Below, in pieces: positions 34,935-45,819 of a stretch of 64,000 nucleotides of DNA. A program made the translations under genes and the position numbers. The stretch spans positions 7,998,001 through 8,062,000 of the forward strand of contig JAVTVX010000010.1 of assembly GCA_033439265.1 (NCBI GenBank), in the 5' to 3' direction. How positions within the stretch are numbered: the stretch's first letter is position 1; the number at the start of each line of letters is the position of its first letter. The notes under the pieces were generated by a model. The model was not told the DNA's origin and made no database searches. It worked only from the letters and a program-made list of their open reading frames with translations. This DNA comes from Dillenia suffruticosa. Its lineage: Eukaryota > Streptophyta > Magnoliopsida > Dilleniales > Dilleniaceae.

Positions 34935-37900
34935 TTGCGTATATCAGATTGCCCGTTGCACTGACATAAGGATTTTACTCATTTTCATTATTTCTTCATG
35001 AGTTTTAGGATATATGTCAAGACTCAAACTTTCACCTTTAGCAATGAGAGTATTTATGGAATTGCAATCGCTCATCTTAAAGCGTATGAGAACTTTCCTG
35101 ATATAGGACTCTTGTGCAAGAGCCAAGACGTATCTTGAGTGATCCCTGTAAATCCTAACTCCGATAATGAACCGAGTCCCATCCATGTCCTTCATATCAA
35201 AACTCAACGACAACCATGTTTTGATGAACATCAGATACTCTCTATTATTTCTAACCAATAGAATGTTATCCACATATAAAGACATGATCACAAAGGAGTC
35301 AGTAGAACTACGAGGTACACGTAATGATCCTCATCGATCATCACGAAACTACAAGATATCACATTCTTGTGAAATATCAGGTACCACTATTTGAATGATT
35401 GCTTAAGCCCATATAGCAACTTCCAAGGATGACAGATCTTATCCTCTTGACCTATAGAAGCAAAGATAGATGACTGCTCCATTTAGATCTCTTCATCCAA
35501 ACTTTTGTTAAGAAAGACAATTTTAACATCCATCTGATATAACTCTAAATCCATATCCGTGATAATCACTAAAAGTAAGGGATCAAAATAAATTTGACTA
35601 CCGAGGAGAAAGTCTCCTTGTAATCTATGTCTTTAGTTTGAATGTAACCTTTGGCTACCAGATAGATCTTATACCTCTCCACCGATCCGTCAACTTTTCT
35701 GTTGATCTTGAGAACCCACTTGTTTCCAAGAGCTTTTCTTTCTTCAAGTAAATCAATTAACTCCCAGACCCCGTTGATTTTCATTGACTCCATCTTTTCA
35801 TCTATGGCCTTCAACCAATGGTTTTTCATAGAACTCTCGAGAGTTTTCTGGACTGGGCTCCTTATCATATTCAGGAGTCATAATAAGCGTCACACCCTCA
35901 ATTGAGAAACGATATTTAGATACGTGTTCTCAACTGCTCTTACAAGGAGGGGAAACATTTTCGCCTCTAGATGGATTGCTTTCACTAGGACCAGATTTGT
36001 AATGAATTCTTGGGTCCTGCTGTTTAGCTCAACTGAGCCACTAGGCTTATTCATCTCATAAAAGGTAAAACCCCGATTGATTTCATCTCTTTTAGAAAAA
36101 TCATTCTTAAGAAACGTAGTATCACGAGACTCAATTTTAATGAGAGTGTTGTCCGTATTCTCACCTAAGAACACATGTCCTTTGGAGTATTTTGAATATC
36201 TTATAAAGATACACTTCTTTTCTTGCGAGTCTAACTTTTCGTGTGGATGTGAGAAATTGTGAACATACATTCCACATCCCTAGGGTCTCAAGTAGATAAG
36301 TTCAGGCTGCCTCCCTGTCCAAAACTTATATAGGGTACTAACTATAGATTTTGATGGGATACCAATGAGAACGTAAACTGCAATTAATAAAATATTTCCT
36401 CAGTAAGAGATAGGTAAATTGGTCTATATTATCATAGATCTCATAATCTCTAACAAAGTTCTATTTCTCATATCGACTATTCTATTCTATGAGAAATAGT
36501 CATAATTCTTTTGTAATACATTTCTCGAAACAGAGCTCTTTAAATTGTTCAAACAAATACTCGTGTTCTCGATCGGTTCTGAGAGTTTTCACTTTCAAGT
36601 CTAATTAATTCTCAATCTCGCTAATAAATTTTCTAAATTATTCCAATGTCTCAGATTTGTGTGAAATTAAATAAACGTAACCAAAACGCATGTAATTGTC
36701 TATGAACGTAATAAAATACATAACTCTATTTCAGACTCTCATGTGCATAAGGCCACATATATTAGAGTAGACTAACTGCAATGGAGTCTCAACTCTTATT
36801 GTCTTACCAAATGGTTTTCTTGTAACTTTGACGATTAGACAAAACTTACATACGGGCAAGTCGACCCTGATTAATGGACTCAACAAATCGCTCACTACTA
36901 ACCGGTTCATTTTCTTGTATAATATGTCCAAATCTACTGTGCCATATATTCACATCATTATCAAAGCAATCACATGTAAAGGCAATAGAAGAATAACAAG
37001 AATTATCATTAAATGAAACAGTATCCGGTACATACAATTCATCATGAACAAAACTAGAACATATCAAAAAACTGTCATAACTAATATAAATTGAAAAGTT
37101 TTCTAAAAACAAAACATATTCTAGACAGTCTAAACAAAGTACGGAAATGAGATTTCGTCGAATATCCAAAACATAAAGGACGTCATGTAAATATAGAATT
37201 TGGCTACTTTGCAACTTCGGCTTGCAAGTGCCAATCCCTTTGACAACTATAAATGCTCCGTTCTCCACGTAAATCCTCTTAACCTGAGAACTCATTCGGC
37301 AGAACTCTACATACGGCTCCTATCTCAAGCTACATAGTCAGTGGCTCATGAGTCTACAATCCATAAAGGAGAGGAATTAATGAATATCACAGTCAAGGAG
37401 ACAAATCTCAAACCATATAAAGAAGAAAGACATACCTTCCATTCTTCATACTTATGAGCGAAATGACCAAGTTTGTCACATACATAGCACTTCACACATT
37501 GGCCTTATCCAGCTCCTTCTTCCTACGCTTTTGTTCTCTACTATCGGATTTTTCAAATGGTTTCTTCTTATCTGGACCTCAGGTCTTCTTCTTTCATTTG
37601 CGTTTGGTAACATGGGATCCATTGCTTGACTCCACTGTATAAGTGTGATACGAGTGCAGCCTACTCTCCTTCAGCATTCATTTTCAAGCTCACAGTATCT
37701 ACTCATATTAGCAAAGTACGAATACTCTCACCAGGTAGGTTTTCATGGTCTCCTATAAATAATGCAATGATCGGATCAAACCTAATACCTGAATGTCATC
37801 CGAAATGGGCTCACTTGTGTTCCTTAACTCGACGATCATACTTGACATTTACATCAAATGTTGTTTCATCCTATGATCTACTTTTTTCTTATAAGTAATA
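34935..37900 (-). pseudogene. Outer copia gag-pol remnant (protease, integrase, reverse transcriptase)
   Basis: Reading the minus strand: gag zinc knuckle CYVCDKLGHFAHKY (last Cys replaced by Tyr, about 37450-37500); pre-integrase block 37295-36846 with LYLHDVLYVLDIRRNLISV and WHSRFGHI; integrase HHCC part FCLIVKVTRKPFGKT; RT entry NGVWELIDL and GNKWVLKINRKVDGSVERYK (35868-35569); RT palm MSLYVDNILLV, where the usual YVDD is YVDN; then SLSFDMKDMDGTRFIIGV (35291-34944). Stops and frame changes separate the blocks. RNase H is missing: homology ends after YAMLC near 34950. Confidence 0.8.
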
Positions 37901-38151
37901 AACTTATAAGTCAGCATTCTCACCTTAAGAGTTGAAAGAGCACCATAATGCTTTTTTAAGATAAGTCAAATTGACACAGCAGTAGGAGACTAGCCATTGA
38001 CTGATATCATATCATCGTGTATACTACTGATTAGAATTGCCCCTAAACATGACCCATTCACTATAACTCGAAGTTACAACTTATCACCTGTACTTGGATT
38101 CGGTACACAAAAACCCACAAAAGGTTATAAATAATGATGTAGGACTTTCAA

Positions 38152-40215
38152 TGTTATTCAACCATAGGGGAGGGGTGTATAGTTGAATATAGATTTTTTC
38201 TGAGTTTTAAAACTTTATGCCAGTAAATGAAAATAGGTAAAGAAGACACAAAGAATTTTTATAGTGGTTCCACCAAATCCGGTATACGTCCACTCCCAAA
38301 CACCCTCTGGATTTTTCACTAAATGTTTAGTTTACAAACTTGATTTTAGGTTCAAGTTAAACCTCATACAGTGTTACGTCTAAACATAACAATTCAATCT
38401 CTCTTATACTGAATTTGGACTTCTCTAGATTTAAGACAGTGTTACACACTCCTTAATCTTTGACACTCTAATTAATCTAAAAAAGAAAGTCAATAATTGA
38501 GACTACTTTCCTCAGATTTGATAGAATGAAAAACTCAAAAAGACACTTAATACAATTAAAACTTTCAAGTACACAGAGATCAGTTGTTTGAGTTTATTCA
38601 ATAGAGCTTTTAATTCTTGTAATGTTTTAAGTCGTTACATATCCACCATCTTCTGCTTCTCTGCATTTATTAGGACATTAAATCGATCTGTTGAGAGTTG
38701 GTGGTGGTTGTTGCATTCGAACATTGGTATTTAATTTCTGCCATTAAAGTTTCTGTAACTATTCCTTCCTTCGCGTTGAAGCTTCGTTCTTTTTACTGGC
38801 GCCTCTTTTAAATAAGCTAATCAGATTTTGTTTGCTCTGAATTTGAACGTTAGCTTTGATAGAAGAGAAAATATTTTAGAGATCGAAGAAAGAAGACGTC
38901 CGTTAGGTTTAAAAATGTTTCCCAGATCTGGTTTCTGACACACGCAAATCAACATATCTATTGAGGATATCGATCTGAATTTGAATCATTCATAGTGTAT
39001 TTCTATGCAAACAGGTCGACAATATATTATTTCGAGTCGACAAGGAACTGTGCCAAATAAAATTGGTGGACATAAAATTTTTAATTGGTCAATGTGTTCC
39101 TCTATGTCGACAACATTTCAACCGTGTCGATGTGATCTTTCTGACTTTGTGAGAGATTGGTCGATAAGTTTAACTTGATACAATGACATATTACTATTCA
39201 GATTACAAATTGGTCGATGTATGGAATTCAATTGGCTGATGTGTATGTGTTGTGTTAACATGAAACTAATAGGTCGATGTGTATTTTAATGAGCGATTGA
39301 ACATTAGGTTGGGAAGATTCACTATGTACAACGACATATTACTGTGCAAATAAAAATTGGTGGACCTGAAGAAATAATTGGTCGATATACTTTCTCGGGT
39401 CGATAAATATTTTGCTGTTTCGATGTGCAGTATTTAAGAAACATAATGGACGGGTCGACATGTGCTCATCAAGGGTTGATGTGTCACTATTCACTTATTG
39501 AATTGGTCGACGGGTCTTAGTGAATTGGTTGATGTGTTTTGGTCTGGTCGACAAGAACAAAGCAGGTTGATGAGTTTGTTTCTGACTCAAGTGTCATCAA
39601 GTTGATGTGTTTAAACCAATAGATTGATGTGTTACTATTTGGACATCAAATTGGTCAATATAGTGTATGAAATTGGTGAACATGACACTGTTTAGATTGA
39701 TGTGTTATAAATCAAGTTGATGTGTATTTGAACTAGCAGGTTGATGTGTTGCACCAACGAGTTGACATGTTACTATTCATAAGTTAAATTGGTTGATGTG
39801 TAAAAATGAATCGGTTGACATGTCACTATTCATGTCATCTCAGGTCGACATGATTTGTGCAGATGTCGATGTCCTAATGTATTCTCCATTCTTAGTGTCG
39901 ATGTTTAATGTGTTCAGGTCGATGTACTTGAGTAATTGGTCGATGTGTAATTTTAAATTGATCCACGTGATTTCCTAGGTCGATGTGCGTTTGTGTGGAT
40001 CGAAATGTTCAGACTTATGTTTCTAATAGAAAACATTTGGCTCGAGTCGATAAGAGCATCAAACGGGTCGATGTGTGTGTGAATGTCACAGATCGATGTG
40101 TTTTCTAAGTAGATCGACCTCTACTATAGAATTCTAAATTTTCTTATATGTTTTCTTATATTCTTGAACTATTTTCCTTCTAACAATTCATTATCAAAAC
40201 TCTATTAGTTCAACA
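38152..40215 (-). repeat. Left (3') LTR of Sirevirus-like element 1, 2064 bp
   Basis: Bounded by TGTTATTCAACC and AGTTCAACA, with TG and CA at the ends. Target duplication TTCAA lies just outside (38147-38151). AACA is followed by TTCTCCCTCTTTTT, the complement of an AAAAAGAGGGAGAA polypurine tract, confirming minus orientation. The segment 38950-40130 carries an irregular array of GGTCGATGTG/GGTCGACATG-like words. The other copy is at 45820-47842; the first 250 bases differ at roughly one position in ten. Confidence 0.9.
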
Positions 40216-40976
40216 TTCTCCCTCTTTTTGATGATGACAAAACTTCTAGAGTTCAATTTATGATACCTAGTCATTTAAATCCTAATTTCTAGGCATTTGT
40301 ACTTTGATGAACTTCAATTGAGCATTCCATTCTCCTTAACACATTTCTAACTCAATGTACAGACACTACATATGCAGACATTACACATTTCATTACTCTC
40401 AACATGTGATCATCGCATATTACCATATCACATATACATACACATATGCACTTGTACACTTAGTTACTGCATGTGAACTTTAGTTTGCACTTCAAATTCA
40501 TCAGCACACACATGTCTATTAGCTCAGCACCATATCACAGTATACTCACTTAGCACATTGATTTTCACCATACACAACTCAACACACAATGGAAGTTTGT
40601 ACACGACATTCAGCAGTATAAGCATATAGCACCAGCACGTTTGCATATATTTCAACAGCACAACACATATGTCAGCAATCATATATTCAATACATGTACT
40701 CTATTCACAATCACAGCCAAATCATCACAGTAGAATTTTATTTCACAAACATAGCCAAATCATCACAATAGAATTTTCTTCCCCTTTTGTCATCAACAAA
40801 ACAAAAGTATGCATGAAAACAACATATGTCAGCATTACCAACTCTATGTACTTAGCAGTCACATTGATATACACAAAATATGCAAATTTAAGAAAACTTC
40901 AATCCTAAATTAGATTGAACAGAAACAAGAATTAGAAAAAGAAAGCAAAAAATAGTTGGACTTCAAGACTTCTAGA

Positions 40977-41282
40977 CTAGATGGATTTTGATGTTTTGAG
41001 ATCTTTCTCTGGCTTTTCCTTCTCCTTTAGCAAAGCATCCAATTTTTTTTGGATGTTGGAAAGATCCATTATGTTAAAACAACACATTTGACCAATCATA
41101 GTTTGTCTCTTATCCAGATGTTTGAACTTGTCCCAAATCATTTGAAGTGTGATTGGTTGAATACTAGAAGATTTTCCTTTTTCAGTCCTTCTCTTTCTTG
41201 GTTCATGTTCAGTTTCTTCATCTGGTTCAGCCTCGGTCTCCTCAACCTGTTTCTTTTCCGTCCCTTCTTCTTTTTTGACCAT
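40977..41282 (-). pseudogene. Third-ORF C-terminal part of Sirevirus-like element 1
   Basis: A 101-codon minus frame downstream of pol, beginning VKKEEGTEKKQVEE and rich in Glu/Lys, with RKRRTEKGKSS and a possible coiled coil (LSNIQKKLDALLKEKEKPEK). The position fits the end of the extra, so-called envelope-like, ORF of Sireviruses; no function is assigned. Confidence 0.5.
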
Positions 41283-41349
41283 ATTCTTTCATCATTGCTC
41301 ATTCATCTTGCCCTTAACAGTGAGGATGCATGGATGGCATTTTATCACT

Positions 41350-41685
41350 CTATTCAACAATTAAGTCCTTCTCCAATTCTACTATATTCTTAGACAGAAT
41401 ATCAGTTATTATACTAGCATAGGGCAGGAGAGAGCTTTCGGATCTATGTGTGGAGATCATGAAATGGGGAACTATATAATGGAAGTCGGGATTCTTTCCA
41501 CTAATAATGTAAACCATTAACCAGAAGTCTTTCTTAGAAATTGTAGTATAGTTGCCTCCTCTTGGTTTAAGTACATGACTGACTATCAAGTGCAAAATCC
41601 TTTCATGAAAGTCAAGTTCTGTGGCACTAGTATTTACTATACTCAGATTCTCATCACCAAAAACTACTCTAGCATTGTCTTGAAG
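41350..41685 (-). pseudogene. Third-ORF (putative plant transposon protein) fragment fused to pol remnant
   Basis: Minus frame with RILHLIVSHVLKPRGGNY, TISKKDFWLMVYIISGK and LPYASIITDIL, the pattern of the protein encoded downstream of pol in many plant Sirevirus-like elements. Its N-terminus is lost. At about 41681 the sequence switches to the start of the pol C-terminal region (KLYKSIIGSLLYLTASR in another frame), marking an internal deletion. Confidence 0.65.
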
Positions 41686-42500
41686 CTGTAAGATAGAGCA
41701 ATGACCCAATGATGCTTTTGTAAAGTTTTTGACAAATTGACTTGCCATTTTCATCTTTGTCCAGTTTGATGTTTGTGTTCATTGGTGTTGCATTTCCCTT
41801 GCAATCACTAAACCCAAATCTTTTAATTAAATCGCTTACATATTTTGATTGATTTATAAAGATTCAATTTTTTGATTGTTTGATTTGCAGACCAAGAAAG
41901 TAGTTCAGCTCACCCATCATACTCATTTCAAATTCTTCTTTCATTTTGGCTACAAATTCCTCACACATTCTCATACTAGTTCCTCTAAATATTATATCAT
42001 CTACGTATATTTGTATGATTAAGAAATCATCATCTCTCTTTTTGACAAATAAAGTAGTATCTATTTTCCCTCGTACAAAGTCATTTTCTGTCAAAAAATT
42101 ACTTAATCTTTCATACAAAGTTCTAGAAACTTGTTTCAGACCATACAATGGTTTGATTAATTTGTACACATATTTAAGACACTCAGAATCTTCAAAGCCA
42201 GGAGGTTGTTTGACATATGCTATCTCATTCAAATAACCATTTAGAAATGCACTTGTGACATCCATTTGGTAAAGCTTAAAATTCATGAAACAAGAGAAGA
42301 CAAATAAAATTCTTATGGCTTCTAATCTTGCTGTTGTGCATACGTTTCATCTTAATCAATTCTTTCCTCTTAACTGTAACATTTAGCCACAATCTTGCTT
42401 TATTCCTTGTGATTGTGCCAAATTTATCAAGTTTGTTTCTGAAAACCCATTTGGTTCCAATTACTGATTGATCTATAGGTTTAGACACCAAATTCTATAC
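41686..42500 (-). pseudogene. Reverse transcriptase of Sirevirus-like element 1
   Basis: Minus-strand blocks: GTKWVFRNKLDKFGTITRNK (42491-42276); YQMDVTSAFLNGYLNEIAY, PPGFEDSECLKYVYKL, IQIYVDDIIFRGTSM (YVDD intact) and MSMMGELNYFLGLQIKQSKN (42286-41864); a stop, then FINQSKYVSDLIKRFGFS and KLYKSIIGSLLYLTASR. The RT core is largely readable but split by a frame change near 42280 and a stop at 41864. The chain ends where RNase H should begin. Confidence 0.85.
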
Positions 42501-43459
42501 TTTATTTCTCTCAAACTGATTCAGTTCATCTTGTATTGCCATAATCCAATGTTCATCTCCTAAGACTTCATCCACATTTTTGGGTTCTTTCTGATAGATA
42601 AAAGCTACATACTTGCATTGATTTTGAATTGCAGATCTGGTTCTTACTCTTGAACTAATGCTCTCAATTATATTATTTAGATTTACGTATTTCCTAATCT
42701 GAGGGTATTTAATATCTTGCTCCTGCTGTGTTTCATTCCTTTCCTCTTGTACTGTGAGATCATTTGACTCCTCTTTTTGATTATTAATTTCATCAGACAT
42801 ACTAATATCATTTAGCTTTTCAGATATATTTTCATTATCCAATATTCTTTGATTGATAACATTTTCTTTGTCAAACTCTACATGAATATGTAGCATGATA
42901 TGTTCACTGCTTCTGCCCAAAAGAACTTAAGTAAATTATTTTCACAAAACATTGTTCTAGCCATTTTTTGGAGGGTTCTATTTTTCCTTTGTACCACTCC
43001 ATTTTGTTGAAATATTTTAGGAGCTGAGAAATTATGGTCAATACCATAATGATTACAGAATTCATCCATAGTTTTGTTTTCAAATTTCTTACCATGATCA
43101 CTTTTAATGCTCTTAATAGACATTCTTTTCTCATTTTGAATTTTCTTGCATAGTCTAATGAATGTCTCACTAGCTTCTTCCTTTTTGGTAAGAAATAGCA
43201 TACATATGAATTTAGAGTAATCATCAATGATTACAAAATCATAATATTTTCCTCCTAAGCTTTGTGTTCTCGTTGGTCCAAACAAATCAATATGAAGAAG
43301 TTCTAGAGAACTTCCTGTTGACACACAATTTTTAGATTTAAAAGATGTTTTTGTTTTCTTTCCTTTCATACATGCATCACACAATTTGTCCTTTTCAAAT
43401 TTTAATTTTGAAAGACCCTTAACTATGTATTTCCTAACTAATTTTGAAATTATGTCCAT
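42495..43459 (-). pseudogene. Integrase and linker of Sirevirus-like element 1
   Basis: Two overlapping minus frames. 43459-42878 carries LCDACMKGKKTKTSFKSK, LLHIDLFGPTRTQSLGGKYY (first catalytic Asp), KSIKSDHGKKFENKTMDEFC (second Asp) and NGVVQRKNRTLQKMARTM. The third catalytic residue, normally Glu in NGVVERKNR, is Gln. 42920-42495 is the linker into RT, ending VLGDEHWIMAIQDELNQF. The E-to-Q change should abolish strand transfer. Confidence 0.85.
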
Positions 43460-43739
43460 CTTAGCATGTCTTAATCTTCTATACCATAGTCATGAAGAAT
43501 TCTTATTCACAACAACTAGACATAATTCATTTGAGGGTTCTAAGAGATCTAGATCAATTGCATATATGTTCCTCTTCTATGGCCAGTAAACTTTGTAAGT
43601 ACAGAGGATTTTTCAATAATGGAGCATGCATCAGCTTCATAAAGTACATAATAGCCTTTGTCACACAGTTAGCTAACACTTAGTAAGCTAAATTTTAATC
43701 CAGAAATAAGCAGCACATTTTGAATTTGAGTTTAAGAAG

Positions 43740-43910
43740 ACTTACATCCAATGTTGTCTATGTTGACAGCCTTTCCTTTTGAATTGTCTCCAAACGCGAC
43801 CTTTCCTTCTTTTTTGATTTCAAGATGAAGAATTTCGATGCGTCTCCGGTCATGTGTCTTGAGCATCCAATGTCAAGCACCACACAACTTGCCGAGAGAC
43901 TCTCTTGACT
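43740..43910 (-). pseudogene. Aspartic protease remnant of Sirevirus-like element 1
   Basis: Minus-strand translation gives LDIGCSRHMTGDASKFFILK and, after a frame change, KVAFGDNSKGKAVNIDNIGC. The normal active-site triad is D-S-G (LDSGCSRHMTGD); here it is D-I-G. Located between gag and integrase, as expected for copia. Confidence 0.75.
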
Positions 43911-43936
43911 TCAAGTACATATGCAGTGAGAAACAA

Positions 43937-45664
43937 TCACACATTTGCCTTTGGTACCCATATCTTTTTGGGTCCGACTAAGTTAGTTTTGAAATTATCT
44001 TTGGGGATCCATTTTAAGGTTGTTCTTGAGGTGTTTAGAAACCAACAATAAAAAATTGAATGTCCATTCTTCTTGCAATAAGTGCAATGTCTGTTAGGTG
44101 TCTTTGGTCTCTTAGTATTGTCTGAAGCAATGTTTTTAAATCTGCAAATTTCAGATTTGTGCCCAACCTTTATGCACGTTTGACATTTTTCTACTTTAGC
44201 ATTTTCAAAACTTGATACAAAGAATCTATGCAAACCTTTTTGTGTCTGGTTAGGGTTGAATCCTAATTCCTCCTTATCAAACATAGCTTTTTGAATTCCT
44301 AGCATGGCATCTAGCTTTTCTTGGTTTGAGATGAATTTTATTAGGATAGTGTTCAATCTACTATTATTTTCTTTCAAAATCTCTAATTCTTTCTTTAAGA
44401 GCATGTTTTCATTTGTTAAAGTATCTTTGTCTTTTTCTGAACAATCATCATTCAATTTCTTCTTTAGTTCACTTACATACAGTTCTAACTTAGCAATTTC
44501 TCTTCTTAACTCACTTACTTTATTTTTTGAATTTTGTGATGTTCTGACAATTTCACTTAGTTCTTTCTTTAGCAAGTTATTTTTCATTTTGGATTTTTTT
44601 AATTCCTTTAGTGCTTCTAGCAATGTTTCATGTAGTTCCCTAATGGTGAAATCATTTTCAGAATCAGAAGAATCAGAACATGATAAGTATGATGTATAGT
44701 TTACGTCATTGTTTGAGACTTCTTCATTTGCCATGAAACATACGTTTGCTTGTTCCTCATTTTGCTTTTCATCACTTGAGTGTGAATCTTCATCACTCCA
44801 TGCAGCAAGTGCCTTTTTCTTTTTTTTTTTCTCATTTCTGTCCTTTTTGTGCTTCTTCTCATCCCGTTTGAGAGAGAGGAAGTCAACCCTCATGTGCCCC
44901 AGGTTTTTGCATTCAAAGCATCTGATTTCTTCCCTCTTTTCTGGCTTTTTGAAGAATGACTTATTTTTGTTCCTCTCCCTCCCCATGAATTTTCTGAATT
45001 TTCTTGCCATAAGAGTTTCATCCTCTTCATCTTCTACTTCTTTTGAGTTGGATGTACTTTCCTCATTGTCAACCTTCAAGGCTACCCCTTTGCCTTTTTC
45101 TTCTTTTGCAGGCTCTTTCACATTCAGCTTCATTTCATGGGTTATCAAGGATCCCATGAGTTCATCCATTGTCAGAATCTCAAGATTTTTGGACTCCTCA
45201 ATTGCTGTCACTTTGGGCTCCGAAGACATTGGTAGACTTCTCAGAATTTTGTCCACCATGTCTTCTTGAGGGATTCCTTTTCCAAGTAGTCTGAGCTCAT
45301 TAGTTACCTTGTTAAATTTTGTGATCATCTCACTGATTGTTTCTTCATCCTTCATCTTGAAGACTTCATATTCTTGCTTTAGCAATCTGATTTTGCTCTT
45401 ATGTACTTGGTTGGCCTCAAGTCTTTCCCAAATCTCCTTTGCTGTTGTGCAATAAGAGACTCGATTATATTCGTTGACATTCAGTGCAAGGTAAAGAAGA
45501 TTGATAACTCTGCAATTGGCTTGATAAACTTTCTTTTGTTCCACAGTCATGTTCTTTAATTTTACCAGCACACGAACTCCATCTATCTCTTCAGTGGGGA
45601 ATTCGATTCTTTCTTTGATGATTTTCCATGCATTTAGGTCCTGTGCAATGATGAAATTGTGCAT
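43937..45664 (-). CDS. Gag-like polyprotein of Sirevirus-like element 1, 575 codons
   Basis: Long uninterrupted minus frame. Residues 1-200 form the UBN2-type gag domain (AWKIIKERIEF, TAKEIWERLEANQVHKSKI, LLKQEYEVFKMKDEETISEM, LRLLGKGIPQEDMVDKILRS). Near residue 250 is a zinc knuckle, CFECKNLGHMRVDF, with the last ligand Cys replaced by Phe. Then come a Lys-rich stretch, AAWSDEDSHSSDE and NVCFMANEE typical of Sirevirus gag, a long coiled coil (about 345-450), and further Cys/His clusters CQTCIKVGHKSEIC and CTYCKKNGHSIFYC. Intact length makes it the best-preserved protein of the element. Confidence 0.85.
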   Translation of the reverse strand: MHNFIIAQDLNAWKIIKERIEFPTEEIDGVRVLVKLKNMTVEQKKVYQANCRVINLLYLALNVNEYNRVSYCTTAKEIWERLEANQVHKSKIRLLKQEYEVFKMKDEETISEMITKFNKVTNELRLLGKGIPQEDMVDKILRSLPMSSEPKVTAIEESKNLEILTMDELMGSLITHEMKLNVKEPAKEEKGKGVALKVDNEESTSNSKEVEDEEDETLMARKFRKFMGRERNKNKSFFKKPEKREEIRCFECKNLGHMRVDFLSLKRDEKKHKKDRNEKKKKKKALAAWSDEDSHSSDEKQNEEQANVCFMANEEVSNNDVNYTSYLSCSDSSDSENDFTIRELHETLLEALKELKKSKMKNNLLKKELSEIVRTSQNSKNKVSELRREIAKLELYVSELKKKLNDDCSEKDKDTLTNENMLLKKELEILKENNSRLNTILIKFISNQEKLDAMLGIQKAMFDKEELGFNPNQTQKGLHRFFVSSFENAKVEKCQTCIKVGHKSEICRFKNIASDNTKRPKTPNRHCTYCKKNGHSIFYCWFLNTSRTTLKWIPKDNFKTNLVGPKKIWVPKANV

Positions 45665-45819
45665 CCTTTACTTCCGGTAGCTAAAGTTGTTTTCATTGAA
45701 AAATGGTGCACGGTTTGTTGAGCAAGTTTCAACTGGTACATTAACACTGTTAATTACCATTTAGATCTTTGGTGTTGAGCTGTTAAGCCTTTTGACAACA
45801 TACCCGCTCTGATACCAAT

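Noticed and set aside
38950..40130. Possible CRISPR-like or regular tandem array
   Set aside because: Motif copies are degenerate and irregularly spaced, lie inside a plant LTR and are present in both LTRs. This is an LTR motif cluster.
44304..45269. Plus-strand frames of 131 and 186 codons, Phe/Ser-rich
   Set aside because: Antisense shadows of the intact minus-strand gag of Sirevirus-like element 1.
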